A stretch of DNA of 64,000 nucleotides, taken from NCBI GenBank assembly GCA_942159475.1, contig OW804094.1, positions 8,935,555 to 8,999,554 on the forward strand, written 5' to 3'. The position numbers and the translations under genes were made by a program. Position 1 is the first letter of the stretch; each line of letters begins with the position of its first letter. Below are positions 9,326 through 20,300 of the stretch, piece by piece. Under the pieces are notes generated by a model. It had not been told where the DNA came from and searched no databases. It saw only the letters and a list, made by a program, of their open reading frames with translations. The DNA is from Sthenelais limicola (taxonomy: Eukaryota > Annelida > Polychaeta > Phyllodocida > Sigalionidae).

Positions 9326-11359
9326 ATGACTCCTGGCGACGAGGAAGCAGCCAAGGCCGTGGCCAAGGCTGAAGCCGAGCAGCGAGCATGCGAGGCTCTC
9401 GCTCAGATGTTAACGAGACGTCAGGGCGATGCGCAAGATTTTGCGAACGACTCATTTGCTCAACTAGAGCAAGTAGTTGCACACATAGACAATATGCGTG
9501 CCGACGGATTGATTGTTAATCCGGACACACAAAGCTTGGTTGAGAAACTAATAGCTATTGTTTTAGGGTTGCGCTCGTGTTACAACGAGGACAATCTTCG
9601 CAAGCTCGTAGAGCGTGCGGGTTTCAGCGTCGAAACAGGCGAGGCGGATGGGTCGGAGCTTTCCGATGTTAAGCCGCCGGAAACCGTCAATACAGCAGTC
9701 CCGCTGGGACAGAGCGATGACGCGAAGGTCATGATGGACCAGTTGACTACCGTTCTTTGTTCTTACGACAAGACGGGAGAACCACCAGGCGAAATCGTTG
9801 AAGGTGAAATTCGAGGAACACTCGACTTACTGTGGGTAATGCACGAACAACTTCCGTTGAAGCGTGTGCAGCGGCTGTATCGTGGTCTACACGAACATGC
9901 GGTTTGCCCTCAATATCTGATCGATATGTTGGATCGGAGATATCCTGCGATTCTGCCTCAAGGTAGCCCGGATCCGCGAGTGCAACAGCCTTCGCAGAAT
10001 ACGGACAGCACGGAAATGCGAGCCCAGGGCTTGCCTAGCACTCCGGCAGGTTTTAAGACTGCAGGAAGAAGAGTCGACTTCGTAGAGTCGTCTCCTTCGG
10101 ACAATGGCCTCAACTACTCGTTGACTAATGTTTCGATTCCATTGTTGGACAACGATGTACAGGCCAAACAGGGTTTGTCAACTGGTCACGAACCAGACTA
10201 CCGTTCGACGGGACCAACGGCCACTACTAAGTGTAGGCGTTCGATGATGCCCGAAATGGAAGCTAGTGTTGTGTATAACGAAGACCGCCCTGCGGAAGTT
10301 CGTTTATACGGATCAACGGGCAAGGGAGAAAATCCTAAACCTAAAAATCTCAAACCTTTTCGCAATGGGGAGGATTGGGAAGAGTATCTCGCATCTGCGA
10401 TAAACTATGCCGAACTTTGCGGTTGGCAGGAGGAAACGCTGATGCGCGAACTCATTATGGCGACTTCACGACATGTGAACCAGTCTACTTGGGGAAATTC
10501 TAGGTCACTAACGTTAAGTGACGTTGTGACGAGGCTTCGTGTCATATTGGACACAAAGACCGAAGAACAACGCCAGGAGGAATACCGCAAGCGTGTTCAA
10601 CAACCTGGCGAATCACTTCAACACTATGGTGAGGCTCTGCTGACCTTGTGCAAACGTGCGTACGAGGGACAATACCTTGAACATATGAAGAAGGAGTCTA
10701 TCCGAATCTTCTGCACGGGCTTAGAAGACAAATTTCTGGGCATGTGGGTGCAAACTAATCGCCCAAAGTCTATGCAAGATTGCGTAGATCTCGCAACAGA
10801 TTTCGTGCGAGCAGGTGGCCCAGAAGCATATCAGCGCGTCTTGGGTTCCACGCCGGGACAGTCCTCTAAATTTAAAGCTAGGGGATATAAGTTCTACGGA
10901 CAGAGAAAGGACAAGGAGCGGAAGGCTTCTTACGCGGCTGCGGAAGCAGAAGCGCAGTCCGACTCTGACTCGTCAGCGGACGAGACTTCGGGGGCGTCTA
11001 CAGGGACCGAAGTCCCGGATTCTGATTCGGAATCGGAGTTAATAGCCGATTTCGCGGCCTTCCAGGCTATGCGGAAGGACGTGCGAAAGGATGACAGTAA
11101 AAAGTCAGACAGTAGCACCAAAAAGGCTTGGGATAAAACCAAGACTTTGTCCAAATCTTCCAAGAAGATAGTCACGAAAACTGACTACAGGAAGAAGGAC
11201 ACGAAAGCGACTCGTCCAGAGCCAGCTTGTTGGCTTTGTGGGAAAACTACCCACCTGCAAGCCAGTTGTCAATACCTGAAAAAGTTTCGCGCATTCGTCG
11301 CGAAAGAAAATGGTGACGACTCAAATTCCCGGGAAGATAAATCAACTAAGGGAAATTGA
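9326..11359 (+). CDS. gag: Gag: capsid and nucleocapsid protein
   Basis: 677 residues from the first in-frame ATG (9326); the frame is open upstream to 9266 but without ATG. Residues ~335-510 read as a retrotransposon capsid domain: KPFRNGEDWEEYL near the start, then RVILDTKTEEQRQEEY and a C-terminal helix-rich block with PKSMQDCVDLA. A single CCHC zinc knuckle at C635, C638, H643, C648 marks the nucleocapsid and would bind genomic RNA. The first ~330 residues are unassigned, acidic in places. Residues ~530-625 form a charged Ser/Asp/Lys linker. The stop codon TGA (11357-11359) overlaps the frameshift site for pol. The protein should assemble cytoplasmic particles. Confidence 0.93.
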   Translation: MTPGDEEAAKAVAKAEAEQRACEALAQMLTRRQGDAQDFANDSFAQLEQVVAHIDNMRADGLIVNPDTQSLVEKLIAIVLGLRSCYNEDNLRKLVERAGFSVETGEADGSELSDVKPPETVNTAVPLGQSDDAKVMMDQLTTVLCSYDKTGEPPGEIVEGEIRGTLDLLWVMHEQLPLKRVQRLYRGLHEHAVCPQYLIDMLDRRYPAILPQGSPDPRVQQPSQNTDSTEMRAQGLPSTPAGFKTAGRRVDFVESSPSDNGLNYSLTNVSIPLLDNDVQAKQGLSTGHEPDYRSTGPTATTKCRRSMMPEMEASVVYNEDRPAEVRLYGSTGKGENPKPKNLKPFRNGEDWEEYLASAINYAELCGWQEETLMRELIMATSRHVNQSTWGNSRSLTLSDVVTRLRVILDTKTEEQRQEEYRKRVQQPGESLQHYGEALLTLCKRAYEGQYLEHMKKESIRIFCTGLEDKFLGMWVQTNRPKSMQDCVDLATDFVRAGGPEAYQRVLGSTPGQSSKFKARGYKFYGQRKDKERKASYAAAEAEAQSDSDSSADETSGASTGTEVPDSDSESELIADFAAFQAMRKDVRKDDSKKSDSSTKKAWDKTKTLSKSSKKIVTKTDYRKKDTKATRPEPACWLCGKTTHLQASCQYLKKFRAFVAKENGDDSNSREDKSTKGN

Positions 11360-11394
11360 CGTGGGTCTCGCAAGGAAGCGGTGACGAGACCCGC
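11350..11394 (+). promoter_or_regulatory. Programmed -1 frameshift signal, gag to pol
   Basis: The heptamer GGGAAAT (11350-11356) sits in the right register for -1 slippage (G GGA AAT, then the gag stop TGA). The pol frame opens exactly here: the codon before GGG is TAA in that frame (11347-11349). A hairpin follows after a 4-nt spacer: GTGGGTCTCG (11361-11370) pairs with CGAGACCCGC (11385-11394), ten pairs with one G-U, over a 14-nt loop. Loop bases GGAAG could pair with CTTCC near 11430 to make a pseudoknot. Heptamer, spacer and stem together match the known retroviral design. Efficiency is unknown. Confidence 0.88.
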
Positions 11395-14300
11395 AAGTTC
11401 GACGGAACTCGTGACGGGAGGGGGAACCCTTCCGTAGCCCGCTCGGGCAAAACACCTCCAGAAGGGTCGTACAATCTGGGGAGGTCAGGTAGGCAGGCAG
11501 AACGAAACAAGGAGGAAACTGGGGTGATGGAGGGTGAGGACCCGACAAAGCCCGCAGACACGAAACCTTGGTCTAAGGAGTCGGTTAGTAGCGTTCGAGC
11601 CATTCCACGCGATCGTGGAATGTGTTTGGACGGCCGCTATACTGACGCTGGCACGGCGCTGCTCGCGGTTAGCTCTACCGTGGGTGGGGAACGCTGTGTC
11701 AAGAATTTGACTAGTTCTGCGGCCAGCCGGGATCTCTCTATTCCTATCGACGTGGTAGCGATAGTGGATAGATGGTACGTACCCGTCACAGTGGGTACTA
11801 GGCGAGGAGAATTTTTATACGACACGGGTGCAACTACCTCACTAGTGTCTAAACAATTCTATGAATCGCTAGCTCGCAAGCCCGACCTGCTCGCTTCGCG
11901 GGTTCGGGTAAAACCACTTGCGGGTGGTACTCCAGTGACGATGGGGTATGCGGTCTTTGACTTTGAGATCGCAGGGCGTTCGTATCCGAATGCCTGTCTC
12001 GTAGTCGATGGTCTAGGCGGCGGGGAGGAGGCCGTACTGGGCCAAGACTTCATGTGGCGCTATGATACTAGCATGACGGGGCCTGGGAAGATGCTCTTGG
12101 AAGGAGGCAAGAATCACGTATTCTGTCGACGGAAAGGAGCGATATCGACTGCATTCCTACGAGAGGATGTGCGGTTGGCCGCGTTCGAGGTAAAGGTCGC
12201 GTCTGTGGACGTGTCCCTACCCGAGAACGACGTGGGCTATATCATGGAGTCAGATGTAGGGTTACAAGTAGACGGTCTCGTGGAGGGTTGCGATACATAT
12301 GTATCGTCTGCTCACTGCCACGAGCTTCCTATTATGAATCCAACGGGACTTGCAATAGTCATGCCACGCGGGACGCCCGTGGCATCCGCTTATGAGGTAG
12401 CGGCAAACTTCACGGGTGACTATTCGCATCTGGCGGATGCAAGAGCAGAATCCGTGAACGGGTCCAGCACGGGGGGTAAGCGAAAGCTGACCTCCGATAG
12501 CTGTTCAATTACTAGCATCCCTGAACTGGAATCTATCATAGAGGGCGCTGAAGTAGCGGATACTGAAACCTTGAAAAAGGTGCGCGAGTTGGTATACGCG
12601 AAAAAGCGGGTGTTCAGATTGCAAGGGGAACAATTGGGGTTTACGAACAGGGTTCTACACTCCATCGACACGGGTGACACTAAGCCTATAAAGTTACCTT
12701 TTCGTCGAGTTCCCTTGGCAAAACAGGAGGCTCTGGACTCCCAGGTCAGTAAAATGCTAGCGGAGGATAAGATCGAGGAGGGAAACGGCCCGTGGGCCTT
12801 CCCCACGGTTCTTGTTCCGAAACCGGATGGTTCAACTAGGGTTTGCGTTGATTTCAGGAGATTGAACAATGTGACACGAAAAGACTTGTACCCACTACCG
12901 CGGATAGACGACTGTCTAGAAGCGCTAGGTGGCAATGCGTGGTTTTGTACCCTAGATCTGGAGAGTGGCTATTGGCAAATAGCCATGGATCCGGACAGTA
13001 AAGAGAAAACGGCTTTCACTACTTCCACGGGGTTGTACCAGTTTAAGGTGATGCCGTTTGGTCTTTGCAACGCCCCGGCCACGTTTCAGAAAATGATGAC
13101 GGAGGTTCTCCGGGGGCTTAATGGCAAGATCTGCGTCGTCTATCTAGACGATGTGATCATTTATGGTGCAACTATCCATGATGCGATTACGAACACGGGG
13201 TTAGTGTTTGATAGGTTGATGGCGTACGGCCTTAAGTTGAAGCCGAAAAAGTGTCGCCTCTTTCGTAAAGAGGTACAGTACTTGGGTCGCATCGTATCTA
13301 AGGAGGGGATACGGGCGGATCCGGAGAAGACGCGAGCGGTTGTCACTTGGCCTATTCCGTTGACAGTGAAGGACATCAGATCATTTCTGGGCTTCGCTTC
13401 ATATTACCGTCAGTTCATTCCGAGTTTTAATGATCTCGTGCGGCCATTGCAGGAAACTGCAACAGCCGGGCAAAAGGTACTACGGTATAAGCTTACTTGG
13501 AATAGTGAGCTCGATGATGCATTCGAGGCTACGAAGAAAGCCTTGCTGTCCACGTCCGTCTTGGCGTATCCACGAGCGTCTGGCCAGTTTATTCTGGATA
13601 CGGATGCGAGTGGTACGGCCATGGGGGCGGTCCTATCGCAGGTTCAGGACGAGCAAGAGCGGGTGATCGCATACGCCAGTAATTCGCTCTCGAAATCGCA
13701 GAAAAACTACTGTACTACGTACAGGGAGCTGCTAGCGGTCGTATATTATGTGCGGAAATTCAAACATTATTTATACGGCGCAGACTTCATAGTCCGTACG
13801 GACCACTCGTCTCTTACGTGGCTTATGACCTTCAAGGAACCAGAAAATATGCTGGCTCGTTGGTTGCTGGACTTACAGCAGTACGGGGTTACTAACAAAG
13901 GGGTTATTCAACACCGTCCGGGCAAGAAGCATGAAAATGCGGACGGCCTCTCTCGTAGACCCTACAGTCGTTGTAAACGTACAGATTGCGATGATTGTGG
14001 GGCACACGAAGCCGCTATAGCTGGTTTCGTGGGGGAGGGGAAAGGCACGGACGACAATCTCGTATCTGTAAACCAGACTATCCGTGAGCAACAGCGCACG
14101 GACGATACTATCAATCGTATCATGGGTTTCCTGGAAAAGAACCGGGAACCCGCAAATCTGACTAGTGAAAGTGATGAATTCAGAACAATCTGGAGTCACA
14201 AGACGGATTTGTGTCTAGAAGAAGGGGTACTCACTTTCAAGTGGAGAAAACCTTCGACTGGACATGTTTTCGCAAGGATCGTGTTGCCGTTTGACCAACG

Positions 14301-15765
14301 CCTATCTATGTTCAGGCGATATCACGGCCCGGCCTCAGCGGGACACTTTGGGCACGCCAGAACAAAAGATGCTTTACGAAGAAGGTTCTTCTGGCCGGCT
14401 CAGTCCGGGGACATAAAAAGATGGATTCAGTTATGCCCCGAATGTAATGTGCGAAAAACACGAAAAGGTGTCAATAAATCGCCATTGCAAAAAGAGCTCA
14501 CGGGAGAGAGGTTCAGTAGAATCTCGATGGATATCCTTAGTGGCTTTAAGACTAGCACGAGAGGAAATACTTGTGTATTGGTCATCGTGGATTACTTTTC
14601 AAAGTGGTCGGAAGCATACTGCTTACCGAACCATAAGGCGGCGACAGTCGCCTGGACAGTATTTCGCAATTGGATCCTGCGGTTTGGCGCGCCCCGAGCG
14701 ATACAAACTGATGGGGGCCCAGAGTTTGATGGAGAATTATTCCGGGAACTCTGCAATCTCTACGACACGAAGAAACAGACAACTCTCCCGTATAGGCCAC
14801 AGGCAAACGGGCAGGCAGAAAGGTTTAATCGTGTTCTCGTGGAACAGCTCTCGTGTTATGCGGATTATGGCGCGGATGATTGGGACACTTATATCCCATG
14901 CATCGCGGCGGCATATAATCATACGATTAACGCAAGTACGGGCTGCACTCCTCATTCCGTGGTTTTCGGCACAGAGGCATATACACCTGCGGATCTAATT
15001 CATGGTGTACCTCGAAATGGCCTGGACTTCCCCTCCGGCTCAGGTTTCATCGAGGATCTTCGTAAAAATTTACGGAAGTCGCACGAATATGTGCGTCGTA
15101 CGTTGAAGAAAACGGCCATCGCTCAGAAACGCCATTTTGATTTGTCCGCAACAAACCGGTCATTTGAAGTGGGGGACTGGATATATAGATATTACCCACC
15201 AAAGGCGGCGAACAAATATGGTGCGAAGTGGGATGGTCCGTTTAAAATAACCCGTGCATTAGGAGGCAACTCCTATGTCGTAGATACCGCGGCCGGTGGT
15301 GTCAAGTGGAGTGGAGATCTGATGAAATCCGTTCTTGACCCTGATAAGAGGGGAGAGCTCCGCAAAACGACCGGGTTGGAACAAGCTCCTGAGTATAGAA
15401 GGCTTGTGGCTGCTGGTAGAGATGTGGTGTCGCTGGAGAAGGGCAAGGCCGTGGCCGGCCAAGAGCTCGCTAAGTCGTTAGAGAAAACACTTCTCCGGAA
15501 AGTTAGTCTCGCGAACAGGCGTGGCCGCCCACCAAAACACAAAAAGGGGTGTACGAAGGAGACCGTGTCCCCTCCAAAGCGACTAACTCCTCTACCGAAC
15601 CAGCAGAACAAGGGTAGGAAACCCTCGGTACCTAAGGCAGACAAGCCCGATAAGCTTGTACAACGGGACTCGGAGGTGCCGAATCCCACGAGGCCGCCCG
15701 ATGTCGCGACGCGAGGCATTGGCAAACGAGTCTCCAAGCGTCCGGTCAGGCTTGGGATCGGATAG
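11350..15765 (+). CDS. pol: Pol: protease, reverse transcriptase, RNase H, integrase
   Basis: Made as a Gag-Pol fusion by -1 slippage; numbering here starts at the GGG codon (11350), 1471 residues. Aspartic protease: active site DTGA at 158-161. Reverse transcriptase: D536 in LDLESGYW and YLDD at 598-601. RNase H: D750 and D752 in LDTDASG, and the RTDHSSL block. Integrase: zinc-binding H992, H999, C1029, C1032, then the D,D35E triad D1061, D1121, E1157 with NGQAERFNR, and a GPF module at 1296-1298. The basic C-terminal tail contains RRGRPPK (1390-1396), an AT-hook-like motif, in the place where some gypsy integrases carry a chromodomain. All catalytic residues are present and there is no internal stop, so the enzyme set appears functional. 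Confidence 0.96.
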   Translation, partial: GKLTWVSQGSGDETRKFDGTRDGRGNPSVARSGKTPPEGSYNLGRSGRQAERNKEETGVMEGEDPTKPADTKPWSKESVSSVRAIPRDRGMCLDGRYTDAGTALLAVSSTVGGERCVKNLTSSAASRDLSIPIDVVAIVDRWYVPVTVGTRRGEFLYDTGATTSLVSKQFYESLARKPDLLASRVRVKPLAGGTPVTMGYAVFDFEIAGRSYPNACLVVDGLGGGEEAVLGQDFMWRYDTSMTGPGKMLLEGGKNHVFCRRKGAISTAFLREDVRLAAFEVKVASVDVSLPENDVGYIMESDVGLQVDGLVEGCDTYVSSAHCHELPIMNPTGLAIVMPRGTPVASAYEVAANFTGDYSHLADARAESVNGSSTGGKRKLTSDSCSITSIPELESIIEGAEVADTETLKKVRELVYAKKRVFRLQGEQLGFTNRVLHSIDTGDTKPIKLPFRRVPLAKQEALDSQVSKMLAEDKIEEGNGPWAFPTVLVPKPDGSTRVCVDFRRLNNVTRKDLYPLPRIDDCLEALGGNAWFCTLDLESGYWQIAMDPDSKEKTAFTTSTGLYQFKVMPFGLCNAPATFQKMMTEVLRGLNGKICVVYLDDVIIYGATIHDAITNTGLVFDRLMAYGLKLKPKKCRLFRKEVQYLGRIVSKEGIRADPEKTRAVVTWPIPLTVKDIRSFLGFASYYRQFIPSFNDLVRPLQETATAGQKVLRYKLTWNSELDDAFEATKKALLSTSVLAYPRASGQFILDTDASGTAMGAVLSQVQDEQERVIAYASNSLSKSQKNYCTTYRELLAVVYYVRKFKHYLYGADFIVRTDHSSLTWLMTFKEPENMLARWLLDLQQYGVTNKGVIQHRPGKKHENADGLSRRPYSRCKRTDCDDCGAHEAAIAGFVGEGKGTDDNLVSVNQTIREQQRTDDTINRIMGFLEKNREPANLTSESDEFRTIWSHKTDLCLEEGVLTFKWRKPSTGHVFARIVLPFDQRLSMFRRYHGPASAGHFGHARTKDALRRRFFWPAQSGDIKRWIQLCPECNVRKTRKGVNKSPLQKELTGERFSRISMDILSGFKTSTRGNTCVLVIVDYFSKWSEAYCLPNHKAATVAWTVFRNWILRFGAPRAIQTDGGPEFDGELFRELCNLYDTKKQTTLPYRPQANGQAERFNRVLVEQLSCYADYGADDWDTYIPCIAAAYNHTINASTGCTPHSVVFGTEAYTPADLIHGVPRNGLDFPSGSGFIEDLRKNLRKSHEYVRRTLKKTAIAQKRHFDLSATNRSFEVGDWIYRYYPPKAANKYGAKWDGPFKITRALGGNSYVVDTAAGGVKWSGDLMKSVLDPDKRGELRKTTGLEQAPEYRRLVAAGRDVVSLEKGKAVAGQELAKSLEKTLLRKVSLANRRGRPPKHKKGCTKETVSPPKRLTPLPNQQNKGRKPSVPKADKPDKLVQRDSEVPNPTRPPDVATRGIGKRVSKRPVRLGIG
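15517..15537 (+). other. AT-hook-like motif in integrase tail
   Basis: Encodes RRGRPPK, the core of an AT-hook that binds the minor groove of AT-rich DNA. The flanking tail is strongly basic. This may bias target choice towards AT-rich chromatin (inference). Confidence 0.65.
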
Positions 15766-16940
15766 CTCGGAGCGGCCGTTAGAGCCTCTATTTCAAATGA
15801 CGAACACAAAAGGTCTGTTAACCCGGTCGTGTCTGTCGAAGACATGGGTTAAGAAAAAAGTACACAACGAGAAGTCATTTTGGGTCAATACGCTAGGAGA
15901 GTGGACGCCTCTGTAACGATCAACCCTATACGGCAATAGCTGTACGAGGCGGATGGGTGGAAACTGCTAGTATGGATCCATGATGTGGACAGTACCGATA
16001 TCGGGCTGAAATCAACCATGTTCGCTAACAGTAAGAAACCTGAAGCCAAGTATGTTTCCCTGATCATAAAAAACTGCCATAGTACCTTGGAGCGGCCCGT
16101 CTAGGGCTACAGATTAACATATTTAACACGAAGGTGTTACTAACCGTGGTTAAAGACCACGTATTTACATACGTACAACATTCGTATAGATCAACTATAC
16201 GGAAGTTATCCGGTTTACGGGTAGCAATGTTCGTGGAGGCTGGACCCGACCAGGGCGCCACCTTCAGGCGATCTGTTGATCACATGACTGATCTTAGAGC
16301 ATCTGCCTCCAAGACAGTCAGTCAAGCGAGAAGCGAGTTGGTGGCCACACGTAAGTGGCTCACATCAACCGCATTTTTGGCTTTTTACACAGAGCAAGGA
16401 GAAATCCAGTTCACTGTAAGTAGCAGCAAACGTTAACTTTCATTGTTGGATCATTGTGATATTGAAAATGAAAACATGTCATTATGTTACCATTGATGAA
16501 TTACGATTGTTGAGTTCTGGCCGCTTCCATATAGCGTGCTAAGACATTACGCCATGTGCATCGTGAGAACAAGAGGAGGCTGGTGCCAATGCCGACCATC
16601 TCAATGAAACTCTTTCCGATATGGAATTGGATCGTTGAGAACTATCCTTGATGTTCGCTAAATGTTGCCGTGGTAAAGCGATGAAATAGTAGATGGGAAC
16701 TTTTGATTCCCGGGGGAAAGCTGTTTCGTTGTTTAAATCTGAGGGTTTCAATTGTCAACTCGAAGGCTGCCATGTGCGTGAAGGTGACCTTTCTGCACTG
16801 CCGGTGGTTTCGGTTGCTGACTTTTCTGTCGCCAGGTGGGGCGTGTCTGGTTCAGTTTCGTGTTTTCGTACGGGTACCGGCTACATTGTTAATAAAATGC
16901 TGGGCACGGATGAATACACGAATGCTGCCGGATAACGCTT
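15766..16940 (+). other. Non-coding spacer between pol and ORF3
   Basis: About 1.2 kb without a convincing gene. The longest same-strand frame (16134-16436, 100 codons) has no recognised domain. GTAAGT at 16416-16421 is a good splice-donor match inside it and could pair with the acceptor at 17270, but this is untested. Confidence 0.45.
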
Positions 16941-17123
16941 TTCGTGAGTAGTGTCGCTCCCTATGGCGCAGGTGGCTCGTGGGGCCGCCCTAGCGCGCGA
17001 ACTTTCGCGAGTGGTGTCAACTACGCAACCGGAACGGTTGGACACGGCTCCTGGGAGTTCGCGAGCGATGTCAACACCTCGGGTGCGATTGAGTTGTTTC
17101 ATTCGGAGGACCCCCTATATAAG
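16941..17123 (+). promoter_or_regulatory. Candidate internal promoter for ORF3
   Basis: A strong TATA box, TATATAAG, lies at 17116-17123, about 270 bp upstream of the ORF3 ATG. Upstream are three imperfect copies of TTCGYGAGYRRTGTC, starting at 16941, 17004 and 17058, spaced 63 and 54 bp apart, which could be activator sites. The LTRs lack such an obvious TATA box. This suggests ORF3 has its own messenger RNA rather than being translated from the genomic RNA. It is sequence-based inference only. Confidence 0.5.
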
Positions 17124-17250
17124 AGCCCCGAGTCTAAGAGAGAGGTAATTAACTTCGGCAAACACTCGTGGTTTGCCGTACCCCTCTATCTCGGCGGACT
17201 ACTGGTTAGGTCGTTCGGGTGCGAGATTTCATTGTGACCCGTGAATTGAG

Positions 17251-17270
17251 TGTTCCACTTTGTATTACAG
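17251..17270 (+). promoter_or_regulatory. Candidate splice acceptor before ORF3
   Basis: A moderately pyrimidine-rich tract ends in TATTACAG at 17263-17270, followed by GG. It is placed suitably for a leader intron whose donor could be GTAAGT at 16416 or GTAATT near 17145. Confidence 0.35.
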
Positions 17271-17388
17271 GGTACGGACTTCGTGTTCGGGGACGAGACG
17301 AGGCGGACGGAAAAGAAACGAGTGGGGACTGTCTCTGAGACGAGCCCCCTTCTACCGTAGGGTAGCGCATTCCGCAGTCACGCTCATC

Positions 17389-20300
17389 ATGAGCGATGAC
17401 AGCGGACACTCGGCCGCAGAATCCTTCGAGGAGACTGCAGCCAATCGCAAACGGCGTGTTCGTCGTGAGCGCGACCGCCGCCTCAAACGTGAGGTGGAAG
17501 GTCCGGCAAGTCACTCGGATGACTCAGACGCGAGCCCGTCGGATGGCCTAAAAGACCCCGATGCGGCTGCCGGCAAGTACCGCCGGCACAAAGCTCTCAA
17601 CGCCGCGGCGAAGAAGCTCAAGTGGGGGGATGGAAAGAAGCCGGTTCTTTCTCTACTCCCCGCGAACGAGCGAGAGCGTAAGGAGGCGGTCCGTGACCCA
17701 TCGGAGGTCGATCGTTTCCCCGACTACCCGGAGTACCACAAAGCGGTCTCCGTGGAGGAGTACAAACGGTTCTTTGAAACCTGTACTAACCCCCGTAAGG
17801 TCTTGCGAACGGCAGATCTAGCGTACTCGTTTGAAGCCGACCGTAAGCTTCAAATGGCTATGCTCCTCTACGAAGAGGGTTCGCGGTGCCCGTTCCTGCT
17901 CTGCAGAACGGAGGCGCTTGTCGGTAAGCCGCAGATATTTAAGTCGCGGCTTCTCTTCACCAGACACCTGTGTGAAGTGCATACCCCCGTGACACCGGTT
18001 TGGCGGTGTCCGATTGGGTATTGTCCCGTAACCGGGGACCGTCGCTCCGACATCGTGGCCCACGGGTCAAAGGAGCCGCATAAGATGGCCCGTAAAAAGG
18101 CTGTCGATAAAATTATGCCGGTTCTTGAGCGCGTGGGCGTTTCGTATCTCCCACAGTGGGGATACAAAAGCACGCTCCACCTTGCCTCTGCAACCTCGGA
18201 AGCCATTCTGAGGAACGCAAAGGAACAAAACTTCACCTCCAAGTACCCGTTGGAAAAGGACATTACCAAGCCTAAACGAACGGGGAAGACGAAGAGGAAG
18301 AAGAAGGGTTCCGATAAGTCGGACAAATCGGACCGTTCCGACACGGAAAAGCAGCCCGAGAAACGTCCGAAACTCGTGGACGCGCCGATTCCCGACAGGA
18401 ACGCTTGGCTGGACGGATATAAAATTCCGTCCACAAAGGAGAAGGAATTCCCCAACTTGCCCGCGCCTACAGGACTTACGGTCCTACAGAAGTCGCGTCG
18501 TCCCGCACCCGCAGCCGCGGAAGGTAGAGCACCTAGTGCCACCGTGCCGGACCCTCAGCCGGGTCCGTCACGACCTACGGCTGCCGCAAGGGCACCCCCA
18601 CCCGAAGTCGACCGGGCGGGCATCGCCCGTACCCGAAAGGTGGTGGCCGATCGCGCAGCGGTCCTCCGGCTGGCTCTACAAGAGTCGCTGGAAGGCTTCT
18701 GTGTCGATATCGCAGAGACCTACAGGCCTCTCGATAACGTGGACCGTTTGGTTGATAGCCAAGCGGAAATCGCGCAGCTCATGGAGGACCTTAACAGGTC
18801 CCTCAACGAGCAGGAACTCCTGGTCGAGAGGGTAAACCTTCTCGATACGCAAGTCAACGGACTTCGCCGGGAGAACCAGGAGCTGCATGCGGAGGTCACT
18901 CTGCTGCGGGCACAGGCCGCGCAACGGGCTATGCAACCCGCGTCTCCCCCATCACCAAGGGTAGAGACGGCTCCTCCGGTGCAGAATCCGATTCTGCGCC
19001 TGGAACAGAGGAAGTTGGAGGTCCGCGAAAAGTTCAATCGAGCTTTGCGCGCGGAGCCGACCATTCCTCCGGGTTTCGGTCCGGGTGATCGTCAGACCGC
19101 CAAACCTCTTTTCGGAGGTGTAGGTCGGGGCACTCCCACCCATGCTCAAGCCCGCGCGCCCACCCGCGTCGCGAATACGAAGGTGTCCTCTACCGCGGGG
19201 GCATCAACGCTCGCTAACGCGACCCCTCTCTGTGGTACGGAGACAGAGATGGAGGTAGACCCGCACGAGGGGTCAACTGCTCGAAAGGAGGAGAAGGCGG
19301 CGGCACAGCGTCGTTTCGAGCAGGGTCGGGTTGAGGCAGAGCGGCTCCGTGTCCAACGGGAGACGACTCTAGCCGAGACACGCCTGGTCAAAGAGGCCTT
19401 GGAGAGGAAACTCCGGGAAGAGGAGACTCTGCGACAGGCGGAAGACCTACGACTCCAACGGGAGGAGGCTGCTCTACGGGAGGCCGAAGAGCAGCGACTC
19501 CGGCAGGAGGAGGCTGCTCTGCGGCAAGCAGAACAGCAACGGCTCCAACAGGAGGAAGCCGTTCGTCTAGCTGAGACGGCCAAGCGGGAAGCTTTCGAGC
19601 GACAACGTCTGCTAGACAAGGAGCAGTCGGCCCACGACATGGCATTCTTCCGCGAGGAAGAGGAGAAGGAGGAAGCTGAACGGCAGCAGGCCAAGCTGAA
19701 TCAGGAGATTCAAGAGCTCCGTGAGACAGAGAGTCGGCTGCGAGTTGAGGCTCTCAATTCGCGCCGGCCGGCCTTTCCACTATCCCACGGGATAGAACCT
19801 CCCTCCATCCAGGTAGTGGACCCCGCGGGGATCCCTATGGATACGGGTGGCACGCTCATCGGCGTTACTGACTTAACTCGGCAACGTGAGAATCAGAGCG
19901 TGTGTACGGGCACGGGATTAGCTCCGCGGATGTCAGCAGCTAAGTGGGGGCCTAACATGCCCTCGGCTAGCCAATCCGCGGAAGCAGAGGATTCGGTCGA
20001 GGTAACTCCGGCTGCTTCCTCCACGCCCCGTTCGTACAGACCACCCCGAGGGGACGTCTCCTCGGCGACCAAGCGCCTCTCCTTTATAGAGGACAAAACT
20101 TTGGTGGCACGGCCGGCACCGCCTCCGAGCGGTGAGGCCTCCCCAAAGTTGGACGAGGCGCTACCTTCGTTGGATACGTTCAGTCTTCCCGTCACCGCGC
20201 CCACGGGTACGAGTGTGGAAGGGGTCGAGGGAAATGGTGATGCGATCGCGCTACCATGGCCTCGCACGGACGAAGGTACCACTCCCGTGGACCATCTGGC

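Noticed and set aside
17260..17388. N-terminal extension of ORF3 upstream of its ATG
   Set aside because: No ATG in the extension, and the acceptor-like site falls inside it; the ATG at 17389 is the better start.
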